Program-made: the position numbers and the translations under genes | The notes under the pieces: generated by a model | What the model was told of the DNA's origin: nothing | The model's database searches: none | The model's input: the letters and a program-made list of their open reading frames with translations, nothing else | Shown here: in pieces, positions 37,912 to 46,564 of the stretch | Numbering within the stretch: position 1 is the first letter of the stretch | Layout: each line of letters starts with the position of its first letter | Source: JAUHXS01 sp965213575 | GTDB taxonomy: Bacteria; Bacteroidota; Bacteroidia; Chitinophagales; JAUHXS01 | Direction: 5' to 3' | Length of the DNA stretch: 64,000 nt | Assembly (NCBI GenBank): GCA_965213575.1 | Contig: CBDBZN010000016.1 | Span: 124,001 to 188,000 of the forward strand

Positions 37912-38748
37912 ATGCAAAGCTTATTATCATTTATTGGCAGGTTCTATGGCTTTTTTTTATTTGTTTTTCTAGAGGTTTTATGTGTCTTAATACTTATAAA
38001 TAACAGCAACTTTCATAGAGCAAGCTTTTTTTCTTCTTCTAACAGCATCATTGGTGATTTTTATAATTTTTCTACTAATGTTAGAGATTATTTTAATTTA
38101 AAATACGCTAATGAGAGTTTAGCAGAGGAAAATGCTAAGTTAAAAGCAGCACTTAACGATGCACAATATCATAATAGATATGAAGTCTACACAAGAAAAA
38201 ACTTAGAATATGAACAATTATATACTTATATACCAGCTAAAATAATAAATAATTCAGTCAATAAATTAAATAATTATATCGTTTTAAATAAAGGGAAATT
38301 ACAGAACATTACATCTGAAATGGGTGTCATAAGCGAAAACGGTATAATAGGAATTGTCATAAGTTCATCTCAGCATTATTCATCCGTAATGTCTATACTA
38401 CACAAAGATATTAGACTTAGTGCTAAACTTAAAAGCAGCAACTTATTCGGATCTATTTCATGGAAAGGTAAAGACCCAGCTATAGTTAATTTAGATGATA
38501 TTCCACAACATGTAATTGTAAAAAAAGGGGATACAATAGTTACCAGCGGATTTTCTGCTATTTTCCCGGCGGATATTACTATTGGCTTTATTGCTAATTA
38601 TACTAAACAACCCGGAACTAATTTTTATAATATTGAAGTAAAACTGGCTACTAATATGCAACAAGCAAAATATGTGTATATAGTAAACCATTTAATGAAA
38701 GAAGAAATTAATAGTATTCAAGAAGATGACATAGAAAATAATGACTAA
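37912..38748 (+). CDS. mreC: Rod shape-determining protein MreC
   Basis: Bitopic inner-membrane scaffold that activates PBP2. It has 278 residues: one N-terminal membrane segment (FYGFFLFVFLEVLCVLILI), a coiled coil (about 65-85, NESLAEENAKLKAAL) and a periplasmic beta domain with NYIVLNKG, MGVISENGIIGIV and GDTIVTSGFSAIFPADITIGFI. It ends inside the start of mreD (8-base overlap). Confidence 0.95.
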   Translation: MQSLLSFIGRFYGFFLFVFLEVLCVLILINNSNFHRASFFSSSNSIIGDFYNFSTNVRDYFNLKYANESLAEENAKLKAALNDAQYHNRYEVYTRKNLEYEQLYTYIPAKIINNSVNKLNNYIVLNKGKLQNITSEMGVISENGIIGIVISSSQHYSSVMSILHKDIRLSAKLKSSNLFGSISWKGKDPAIVNLDDIPQHVIVKKGDTIVTSGFSAIFPADITIGFIANYTKQPGTNFYNIEVKLATNMQQAKYVYIVNHLMKEEINSIQEDDIENND

Positions 38749-39256
38749 AAGCTTAACCCAGCACACATTTAAGTTTGTTATTTTAATATTCGTACAGATA
38801 GTTATTTTAAATAATTTAAATCTAAATGGATATATAAATCCTTACATATATCCGCTTTTTATAATTTTGCTACCTCTTAATATTAGTCATTGGGCTATAT
38901 TATTGTTAGGGTTATTCACAGGCATTACTGTCGGAATATTTACAAATACAGCCGGAATTCATGGGGCAGCAACGGTTTTTTTAGCTTTTATGAGGCCATA
39001 TATTTTACGTTTTCTATCTCCAAGGGCAAGTGAAGATGAAAGTGAAATTAATCTCGGTACAAATAATTTTGGAGCTTATTTGCTATATATCTCCGTGTGT
39101 ACGCTTCTTCATCATATTGTATTTTTTTATTTAGAGATACTAAACTTTTCTTATCCAATATATACACTATCTAAAATTACTTTTAGTACAATTTTAAGTA
39201 TTTTTTGTATGCTCATTTACAGTCTTATATTAAGAGCCTATTATATAAAACGATAG
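38741..39256 (+). CDS. mreD: Rod shape-determining protein MreD
   Basis: 171-residue integral membrane protein with about five hydrophobic helices (FVILIFVQIVILNNL, IYPLFIILLPL, WAILLLGLFTGITVGIF and two near the C-terminus). The sequence is weakly conserved, as usual for MreD; the identity rests on topology, length and position between mreC and the PBP2 gene. Confidence 0.88.
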   Translation: MTKSLTQHTFKFVILIFVQIVILNNLNLNGYINPYIYPLFIILLPLNISHWAILLLGLFTGITVGIFTNTAGIHGAATVFLAFMRPYILRFLSPRASEDESEINLGTNNFGAYLLYISVCTLLHHIVFFYLEILNFSYPIYTLSKITFSTILSIFCMLIYSLILRAYYIKR

Positions 39257-39260
39257 CTAG

Positions 39261-41099
39261 ATGGATAATTTTAAATCTAGGAAATATATTATCGTGGGAA
39301 TTTTTATTGCTATTCCATTTATATTTTTGATCAAGTTAGCCTCTATTCAAATATTTGATAAATCATATAGAAAACTTGCAAATGATAATGTTATTCGAGA
39401 AATTATTAATTATCCTACTAGAGGTTTAATATATGATAGAAATAACGAATTAATAGTATATAATGAAGCTACTTATGACTTAATGGTTGTTCCGGCAAAT
39501 ACATCGAAAGATTTAGACCTCTCTCATCTAAGTACTTTTCTTAAAGTTGAAAGAAGTGAATTAGAAGCAGCCTTAGCAAAAGCTAAATCCTATTCTCGCT
39601 ATAAGCCATCTGTTGTAGTGAAGCAAATATCAGCAGCCATGTATGCTCATTTTCAAGAGCATTTATATAAGTTTCCGGGATTTTATACACAGACAAGGAC
39701 TCTTAGAAAATATCCTCATCAAGCTGCAGCTCATATTTTAGGATATATTGGTGAGGTTAATGAAAAGCAAATAGAAGCCTCTAATAAATACTATCAACCT
39801 GGAGATTATATTGGCATTAATGGCTTGGAGAGTAGTTATGAAAGAATTTTACGAGGCACTCGTGGCAAGAAATATGTATTTGTAGATGTTCATGGTAGAG
39901 TGCAGGGAGATTTTCACGGAGAATATGTACAATCTTTAGATCCAATAGCAGGTAATAATATTTATTCTACCATTGATATTAAACTCCAAATGTTTGGAGA
40001 AAAATTGATGCAAAATAAAAAAGGAAGTATTGTAGCTATAGAACCTACTACAGGAGAAATTTTAGCTATGGTAAGTAGTCCTGCTTATGATCCCAATCTT
40101 CTATCAGGTGCGTCAAAAGGGGTGAATTTTAAAATATTAAGTCAAGATAAACTTATCCCTTTATATAATAGGCCTATCATGGCTCAATATTCTCCGGGTT
40201 CTGTATTTAAGACAATTATGGGTATAATTGGATTAGAGGAGGGGGTTATTACTGATAGAACTATTTATCATAGTAGAGGTGCTTATTATTCTAGAGGGTT
40301 AAGAGTAGGGGATCATGCCCCGCCCGGATTATATAACGTAACTAAAGCGATACAACTTTCAAGTAATGCATATTTCTGCGATTTATTTGAAAAGATATTA
40401 AACCAAAAAAAATATGGTTCGGTTGAACAAGCATTTATACAATGGAAATCATATTTAGATGCTTACGGAATGGGTCAAAAACTTGGTATTGATATACCTA
40501 ATGAAGTAAAAGGCCTTACACCGAGCAATGAATATTACAACAAAATTTACGGAAAAGGCCGCTGGAAAGCCCCTACTATTATTTCCTTAAGTATAGGGCA
40601 GGGAGAATTATTGGTTACGCCTTTGCAGCTTAGTAATCTCATGGTTGTTTTAGCCACTCGAGGTTATTATATTACTCCTCATCTAGTATCAGACGTGGCT
40701 CAAAATGATACTAAATTAAAGCTAAGGTTGCAGAAACATCAGTTGCCAATTTCACAAGATAATTTTGACATCGTTATAAATGCTATGGAAGATGTAGTTA
40801 CGCAAGGTACTGCACGTATTGCAAAAATAGACGACATTATTATATGTGGCAAAACCGGTACAGTTGAAAACCCACACGGGGAAGATCATTCAATATTTGC
40901 GGCTTTTGCTCCTAAAGATAATCCTCAAATTGCTATAGCTGTAGTGGTTGAGAACTCGGGATATGGATCTACTTGGGCTGCTCCTATTGCAAGTTTAATG
41001 ATTGAGAAATATTTGACTGATTCAATTCGTACTAATCGACTCTGGTTAAGAGATCGAATTCTAAAAGCTAATTTAATTAATCCAGATAGTGAGACGTAG
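39261..41099 (+). CDS. mrdA: Penicillin-binding protein 2 (elongasome transpeptidase)
   Basis: D,D-transpeptidase cross-linking peptidoglycan during elongation. 612 residues: one N-terminal membrane segment (about 9-30), the dimerisation/pedestal domain with NYPTRGLIYDRNNELIVYNE and LRKYPHQAAAHILGYIGEV, and a catalytic domain with Ser314-Val-Phe-Lys317 in SPGSVFKT, Ser-Ser-Asn in LSSNAYFCD, and KTGT in ICGKTGTVENPHGEDHS. It overlaps rodA by 11 bases, matching the RodA-PBP2 glycosyltransferase/transpeptidase pair. Confidence 0.96.
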   Translation: MDNFKSRKYIIVGIFIAIPFIFLIKLASIQIFDKSYRKLANDNVIREIINYPTRGLIYDRNNELIVYNEATYDLMVVPANTSKDLDLSHLSTFLKVERSELEAALAKAKSYSRYKPSVVVKQISAAMYAHFQEHLYKFPGFYTQTRTLRKYPHQAAAHILGYIGEVNEKQIEASNKYYQPGDYIGINGLESSYERILRGTRGKKYVFVDVHGRVQGDFHGEYVQSLDPIAGNNIYSTIDIKLQMFGEKLMQNKKGSIVAIEPTTGEILAMVSSPAYDPNLLSGASKGVNFKILSQDKLIPLYNRPIMAQYSPGSVFKTIMGIIGLEEGVITDRTIYHSRGAYYSRGLRVGDHAPPGLYNVTKAIQLSSNAYFCDLFEKILNQKKYGSVEQAFIQWKSYLDAYGMGQKLGIDIPNEVKGLTPSNEYYNKIYGKGRWKAPTIISLSIGQGELLVTPLQLSNLMVVLATRGYYITPHLVSDVAQNDTKLKLRLQKHQLPISQDNFDIVINAMEDVVTQGTARIAKIDDIIICGKTGTVENPHGEDHSIFAAFAPKDNPQIAIAVVVENSGYGSTWAAPIASLMIEKYLTDSIRTNRLWLRDRILKANLINPDSET

Positions 41100-42351
41100 T
41101 AATGTATTTAAAGAGCTAGATTGGCTAACCATTGCTTTATATCTGATATTAGCAGTTATTGGTTGGTTTACAATATACTCTGCTGCTTTTTCTGAAGAAA
41201 ATCCAAGTATATTTGATTTTACACAAAGCTATGGGAAACAATTTATCTGGCTAGTAATATCCTGTATTATAGGAATAGGAATTGTGGTGGTAGATAGTAA
41301 ATTTTACCATTCTTTCTCTTATTTAATATATGGGATTTCTGTTTTATTATTAATAATGGTATTATTTATGGGCCGTAAAGTTTCCGGTTCTATGTCGTGG
41401 TTTGAAATCGGCCCTATTAGAATTCAACCATCTGAGTTTGCAAAATTTGGAGCTGCACTTGCATTGGCAAGATTCTTAAGCTCTTACAATTCAAATATTG
41501 TAAAATCATTAAAAGATCGGTTATTAGTTTTAATTATAATTTTTTTACCGTCTGTTTTGATCATCATCCAAGGGGATACCGGATCAGCACTTGTATTTAC
41601 TGCTTTAATTTTAGTTCTTTATAGAGAAGGTTGGCCCGCATATCAATTAGTTTTTGTAATTCTTATTGCAATTACCGGTGTAATTGCATTGTTGATTGAC
41701 AAATTTATTTTAATCGGCATCATATTACTATTAGGGGCGGCCATAATATATTTTATCAGGAAGAAAAAACAAATGATTATAGTAACCGTAGCCGGGTTAG
41801 TAATTTTATGTTCTTTTGTATATACAGTGGATTATTCTTTTAATAACATTTTAAAACCATATCAGAAAGAACGGATAAATGTTTTATTAGGCAAAAAAGT
41901 AGATCCGAGAGGAGCAGCCTATAATGTTAATCAATCAAAAATAGCTATAGGTTCCGGAGGATTTATAGGTAAAGGATTTATGAAAGGCACACAAACAAAA
42001 TTTAATTTTGTGCCTGAGCAGAGTACAGATTTTATTTTTTGTACTATAGGAGAAGAACAAGGGTTTGTTGGTAGTTTATTAGTACTTGGATTATTTACTG
42101 CTTTATTAATAAGAATAGTATTTCTGGCAGAAAGACAGAAGCAAAACTTCAGTAGAATGTATGCATACGGAGTTGCGAGTATTATTTTTATTCATATTGT
42201 CATAAATATAGGTATGACTATTGGATTAGCTCCGGTTATCGGTATACCTTTCCCGCTTATAAGCTATGGTGGCTCTTCTTTGTTCGGCTTTACTATTCTT
42301 TTATTTATTTTGCTGAAACTAGATGCTGACAGGAAAGAAGTATTGGGATAA
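41089..42351 (+). CDS. rodA: Peptidoglycan glycosyltransferase RodA (SEDS)
   Basis: 420-residue SEDS-family polymerase that extends glycan strands with PBP2. About ten hydrophobic helices; recognisable segments are RIQPSEFAKFGAALALARFL, IIIQGDTGSAL with the catalytic-type Asp, FVPEQSTDFIFCTIGEEQGFVG and PLISYGGSSLFGF. The start is GTG within the last codons of mrdA. It is the last gene of the operon and converges on the OmpA/PD40 gene. Confidence 0.96.
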   Translation: MRRSNVFKELDWLTIALYLILAVIGWFTIYSAAFSEENPSIFDFTQSYGKQFIWLVISCIIGIGIVVVDSKFYHSFSYLIYGISVLLLIMVLFMGRKVSGSMSWFEIGPIRIQPSEFAKFGAALALARFLSSYNSNIVKSLKDRLLVLIIIFLPSVLIIIQGDTGSALVFTALILVLYREGWPAYQLVFVILIAITGVIALLIDKFILIGIILLLGAAIIYFIRKKKQMIIVTVAGLVILCSFVYTVDYSFNNILKPYQKERINVLLGKKVDPRGAAYNVNQSKIAIGSGGFIGKGFMKGTQTKFNFVPEQSTDFIFCTIGEEQGFVGSLLVLGLFTALLIRIVFLAERQKQNFSRMYAYGVASIIFIHIVINIGMTIGLAPVIGIPFPLISYGGSSLFGFTILLFILLKLDADRKEVLG

Positions 42352-42385
42352 GAATCAAAATCTAGTTACGCGAACATAAAAGGCT

Positions 42386-44614
42386 TTAATTTCCTTTTTC
42401 TGTATCGTAAATAACTTCTTCCAGCTCTCCAAGCACTCTAAATTCTGTTCTCCTATTTTTTTGTCTTCCTTCTGGATTATCCGAACCATCAGAATTCTCA
42501 TTTGGTGCGATAGGTTCTTCTTCTCCATAACCTTTAGCACGCAATCTTTCTTTCTCTACACCCGCAGCAATTAGGTAATTAACCACACTTTCTGCTCTTT
42601 TTTGGGAGAGCTCTAAGTTATAAGCATCGTTACCTTTATTATCAGTATGAGAACCGATTTCTACTATAAGCCTTGAGTTTTCATCAGCTAATAATAAATC
42701 AGCTAAGGTGTCAATAGTTAATTTAGATTCAGGGCGTAAAGTAGCTTTATCAAAATCATATAATATATTGTGTAAGACAATTTTATCTGTTTTCTTACGA
42801 AGTAATAAGTTTCTGGTAAGTGTTGTAGACGTTGTAATTCCTTGTGTAGAAACATATTTAAAATCAGCAATATATCCTTCTTTAGAAGCCACAACTTTAT
42901 AATATTTTTCCGGATTTAAATCGAAATGGTACATTTTGTTTTTCATGATTGTATCATTAGGATCGCTTTCTATTGTAAAGCTTTCAATCAATACATCATC
43001 TCCTTCGATGATTTCTATACTAGAAGATTGTTTCTTATTATTTTCTTCTACCACTACTTCCGGATCTACATTGGTAATATATAGTGAAACTTTGGCAGAA
43101 TCAAATGTGGTTTTAACCATATCGTCTGAATATCCATACACTAGCCCTTCTAGATCTATGTATATTCTATCATAATATTCAAAGCTAAATATATCATCAC
43201 AACAATGCGGATGTTTTAAAGCGATACTTCCATCTCTGTTAGATACTAGATAGCCACCTGTTGTTTTTTCGTTTACCGTAAAAAACATGTCGTCTACGCT
43301 GGTATTAATAGGCGAACCCATGTTTTCTGCTTTAGCCCATTTTCGCAGCTGTCCGTTAGTAACATACACATCATATCCTCCCATGCCCTCAGGAGAATTT
43401 GAACTGTAATAAAAAGAATTAGTTTTAAGGTCAAAAAACGGAGAAATTTCATCTCGTTCTGTATTAACTCTTCTGCCTAAGTTAGTTACATCTTCAAAAG
43501 GAGCATCATAAGGCCCGTCTAAAGGACGTGTAGCATACCAAATGTCCCATCCACCTTCAGAATCATCTTCTCTATTAGAAGAGAAATATATCACTTCTAT
43601 TTTCTTTCTTCTATAAGTTGAATTTACAGAAATTGGATGTCTGTTTGAATTGTCATCTTCATCTAATCCTTTTACAACAACAGGTTCTTTCCAATTTCCA
43701 TTTTCATCTTTTTCTGTAACATATATTGTTATTTTAATATTATTACTATTATCATCTTTAACTGACCTCGTAAAAAAGAATCTCTTTCCATCAGATGAAT
43801 AAGCTCCACTGCCGGTATGGTCGATGTCACTATTTATTGGACCCGGAAAAGGTTTTGCTTGAGCAAATAAGGAGTCATTAATGCGTTCAGCTTTATAAAT
43901 TTTAGCTATATATCCTAATTGGGCTAAGTCTTGTTGTGATTGGGAATCAGCAGAAACTGTAATAAAGCTATCAGCCCGCACCGATGAAAATATCAACTCA
44001 TTACCTTGAGCTATTGGAGAAAATTCAGTATTAGCAGCATTAACTGTTTTGCTTAAATGATTTACACGAATTGCTTTGGGGTTAGCTAACGATTCTTGAG
44101 CAAATTCTATCCCTTTTATCTCCTCTCTAGCTTGCTTTTTATAATAACTGGCTTCTTGATTGTCTTTAAATGCTCGAGACCTGCCTGAAAATGCCTTAAA
44201 CTGATTTATCGCCTCATCATATTTACCATTCATCTTAAGCATCATTGGATACATGAAATAAGATTTTGGGTATTCATCCCCATCTTCATCCATCACCTCT
44301 TTATAGCGTTCTTCGGCTTCATGAAAATCTCTAATTTCATATGAAGTTTCCGCTAGTTTATATTTTACTTGAGTTAAATCAGGCTTTTCTTCTAAAACAT
44401 CTTTATAATATTTCGCAGCTACATAATAGTTTGCAGTCTGAAAGGCATAGTCGCCCGCTTTTAATTTCTTTTTCCAACTTAAATTTTTCTTCTTTTTCTT
44501 CTTTTTTGCAGCTGCTTCACTAAATGAGGATGTTCCTTCAGAAATAGAATAAGCAGTTACATTATTAAATATAGATGTAGCTGCTATAGCTAGTATAATA
44601 ACGGGTTTTATCAC
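42386..44614 (-). CDS. OmpA-family protein with TPR, PD40 propeller and carboxypeptidase-regulatory-like domains (PorE-like)
   Basis: 742 residues. A signal peptide is followed by a lysine-rich stretch (AAAKKKKKKKN, about 35-45), TPR-like helices (50-180), PD40/WD40-like beta-propeller repeats (about 190-470, FFTRSVKDD, IYFSSNREDDSEGGWDIWYA, YYSSNSPEGMGGYDVYV), a carboxypeptidase-regulatory-like domain, and a C-terminal OmpA peptidoglycan-binding domain (IGSHTDNKGNDAYNLELSQKRAESV). This is the layout of PorE and related T9SS-associated proteins, thought to tie outer-membrane complexes to the wall. It lies 29 bases downstream of a PorP/SprF gene, so it probably works with it. Confidence 0.88.
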   Translation of the reverse strand: MIKPVIILAIAATSIFNNVTAYSISEGTSSFSEAAAKKKKKKKNLSWKKKLKAGDYAFQTANYYVAAKYYKDVLEEKPDLTQVKYKLAETSYEIRDFHEAEERYKEVMDEDGDEYPKSYFMYPMMLKMNGKYDEAINQFKAFSGRSRAFKDNQEASYYKKQAREEIKGIEFAQESLANPKAIRVNHLSKTVNAANTEFSPIAQGNELIFSSVRADSFITVSADSQSQQDLAQLGYIAKIYKAERINDSLFAQAKPFPGPINSDIDHTGSGAYSSDGKRFFFTRSVKDDNSNNIKITIYVTEKDENGNWKEPVVVKGLDEDDNSNRHPISVNSTYRRKKIEVIYFSSNREDDSEGGWDIWYATRPLDGPYDAPFEDVTNLGRRVNTERDEISPFFDLKTNSFYYSSNSPEGMGGYDVYVTNGQLRKWAKAENMGSPINTSVDDMFFTVNEKTTGGYLVSNRDGSIALKHPHCCDDIFSFEYYDRIYIDLEGLVYGYSDDMVKTTFDSAKVSLYITNVDPEVVVEENNKKQSSSIEIIEGDDVLIESFTIESDPNDTIMKNKMYHFDLNPEKYYKVVASKEGYIADFKYVSTQGITTSTTLTRNLLLRKKTDKIVLHNILYDFDKATLRPESKLTIDTLADLLLADENSRLIVEIGSHTDNKGNDAYNLELSQKRAESVVNYLIAAGVEKERLRAKGYGEEEPIAPNENSDGSDNPEGRQKNRRTEFRVLGELEEVIYDTEKGN

Positions 44615-44643
44615 TATAAAAATTCTTTATTTATTAAATAATA

Positions 44644-45681
44644 TTAAAATCTCAAACAAGGAACAATCACCTCATCAATGGATTGGAAAATAGGTAAAAT
44701 AACTACAGCACCTATCTCATAACTTTTTGCATTCTTGACATTATCTAAATTAGAACCGGATAAACCATGGACATTTGTATCATAGCTGAATCCTACTCTA
44801 ATCTTTTTTACTTCCATACCAAAAGACAGTACTACGGATTCTTTTATACGGTACCAAGCACCTCCCCAAATAGTTAATCCTATAGAGTTATTAAGGTGAT
44901 AGCCTATATTAGAACCTAAGAAAATATCGCTGGATTTAGATTGAGTTAATATTCTTAAGCCCGGTTCTAAAGTGATTTTAGGATTTAAGTCATATTCTGC
45001 ACCTAGTAAATATACAGGTTTGACGCTTCTTCTATTAACCCCATTACTTGTAGGTTCATAAAAAGATTCTTTCGGTTGTATGATGTTATCAAATACTAAT
45101 CCTGCATTTAATTTTAATACATCACTTGCTTTAAAAAAATAATTAAATCCCAAGTTAACGTTGAAATAGCTTAAGGATGAATTAAACATTTCGTTGGATT
45201 GATTACTAAAACTAGCAGTTCCTTGATCATATTGGTCACCAAATATAAGTTTAGTTTGATCTACTGATTTTTGAACATATCCTAATTGAACGCCGAAGGA
45301 TAACGTGTGTCTTTGATCATCATCTAAATTTTTATGGTATGCGCCTGATAGCATGATATGTTGAGTGCTTAAAATTCCACCTCCTTCATTATCATTAGCT
45401 ATATAAATGCCAGCACCAATGGCATCACTGCTTGCAAAAGCTACTTCTATAGGCATATCAAACGATATGGCAGGTGTAGAGAATAATGAATTTCTATTAC
45501 CCCATTGGCTTCTATAGATAGCAGAAAAACGATAATCTCCCGGAAAAAAACCTGTTAACGCAGGATTTAACACTAAAGGGGAAAGATTATATTGTGAAAA
45601 TCTTAAATCCTGGGCTTTTGTTATTTGTGTTGCCCCAAATAAAACTATTCCAATCAGGGCAGTGTGTATAAATTTATGCAT
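44644..45681 (-). CDS. PorP/SprF family type IX secretion system membrane protein
   Basis: 345 residues with a signal peptide ending TQITKAQ and then the family signature DLRFSQYNLSPLVLNPALTGF. Alternating beta-strands form a predicted outer-membrane barrel, ending PCLRF. In Flavobacterium, SprF-type proteins support secretion and anchoring of type B sorting-domain cargo encoded just upstream (SprB). Here the upstream gene is the truncated type B tail at 45798-46352, and the downstream gene is the OmpA/PD40 protein. Confidence 0.9.
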   Translation of the reverse strand: MHKFIHTALIGIVLFGATQITKAQDLRFSQYNLSPLVLNPALTGFFPGDYRFSAIYRSQWGNRNSLFSTPAISFDMPIEVAFASSDAIGAGIYIANDNEGGGILSTQHIMLSGAYHKNLDDDQRHTLSFGVQLGYVQKSVDQTKLIFGDQYDQGTASFSNQSNEMFNSSLSYFNVNLGFNYFFKASDVLKLNAGLVFDNIIQPKESFYEPTSNGVNRRSVKPVYLLGAEYDLNPKITLEPGLRILTQSKSSDIFLGSNIGYHLNNSIGLTIWGGAWYRIKESVVLSFGMEVKKIRVGFSYDTNVHGLSGSNLDNVKNAKSYEIGAVVILPIFQSIDEVIVPCLRF

Positions 45682-45797
45682 AATGAAGTTTTGCTATGTG
45701 TAATTTATGTGTTTTTTAAATTAAACAAGGTTAGTTACTCAAAATTAGAAATTTTCTCCAAAATACCTAATTTATTTAGCTCTAAAATTATTATAAT

Positions 45798-46352
45798 TTA
45801 TTTAGCTAATATAAATCTTCCATCCACCACGACTGCTTGCTGATCTAATCCAATGCCTTCGGCAATATATACATAAGCACCTATTGGTTGCTTTAATCCG
45901 TTATATTTACCATCCCATCCCAGGTTCAAATCATTTGTTTCAAAAATTAAGTTACCCCACCTGTTATACACTTTTAAATAAGATAGCTCTTGAAGGTTAA
46001 TGGATATTATGTTGAAGAAATCATTTTTACCATCACTATTAGGGGAGAATATACTTGGTGCAAGAATAAATCCCTTACAATCTTCGTCTACACCACTGTT
46101 TACAGTAGCTACATCCGAGCATCCGGTAATTGTATTTGTAATAGTAAATGTGTAAAACTTTTCACCATTTACCATGATGGTAGTTTGGGTGTCCGTGTTA
46201 CCGGTAGACCATGCATATTCCTGTCCAAAACCAGTGCCGGTTAGTGTAAACTCCAATCCTCTACAAAGTAAAGTGTCTTGAGTTAAAATTTCAGCGCTAA
46301 CTAAAGGGAAATTAACACGGTCTTGTATTTTAACTACCATTATCACAATCAT
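45798..46352 (-). CDS. 5'-truncated T9SS type B (gliding motility-associated) C-terminal domain protein
   Basis: 184 residues with no signal peptide. An Ig-like segment (EYAWSTGNTDTQTTIMVNG, FTITNTITGC) is followed by a type B sorting domain: APSIFSPNSDGKNDFFNI, LKVYNRWGNLIF, GWDGKYNGLKQPIGAYVYIAEG, ending GRFILAK. Upstream on the same strand, to about 46450, coding-like text continues in other frames (STTELNDCDNGS, SKAAGVKLKVYWDDE), so single-base shifts may separate it from lost N-terminal parts. aspS begins divergently 212 bases away, so a large cargo gene does not fit here; I read this as a remnant. Confidence 0.65.
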   Translation of the reverse strand: MIVIMVVKIQDRVNFPLVSAEILTQDTLLCRGLEFTLTGTGFGQEYAWSTGNTDTQTTIMVNGEKFYTFTITNTITGCSDVATVNSGVDEDCKGFILAPSIFSPNSDGKNDFFNIISINLQELSYLKVYNRWGNLIFETNDLNLGWDGKYNGLKQPIGAYVYIAEGIGLDQQAVVVDGRFILAK

Positions 46353-46511
46353 TCAGTTCTGTAGTGCTTTGAGGGTCGGGATCAATTCATCATCCCAATA
46401 AACTTTAAGTTTTACTCCTGCAGCTTTAGATATTAAGTATAATATTTGTTTGATAATAAAGATACAAAAAATTGTTGTTAGATAGAATACCTTCTTGCTG
46501 AAGCTTTTTCC

Positions 46512-46519
46512 TACATTTG
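46512..46519 (+). promoter_or_regulatory. Probable aspS promoter -7 element
   Basis: TACATTTG matches TAnnTTTG exactly, 45 bases before the aspS ATG. The nearest TTG (46495-46497) is only 14 bases upstream, closer than usual. Confidence 0.45.
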
Positions 46520-46564
46520 CGTTGGATCAATAAATAATTAAACATATTTTTCAACAAAAAATTC

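Noticed and set aside
44461..44515. Lysine-rich run in the OmpA/PD40 protein as a frameshift artefact
   Set aside because: The frame is open and sensible on both sides, with signal peptide before and TPR helices after; likely a genuine basic linker.
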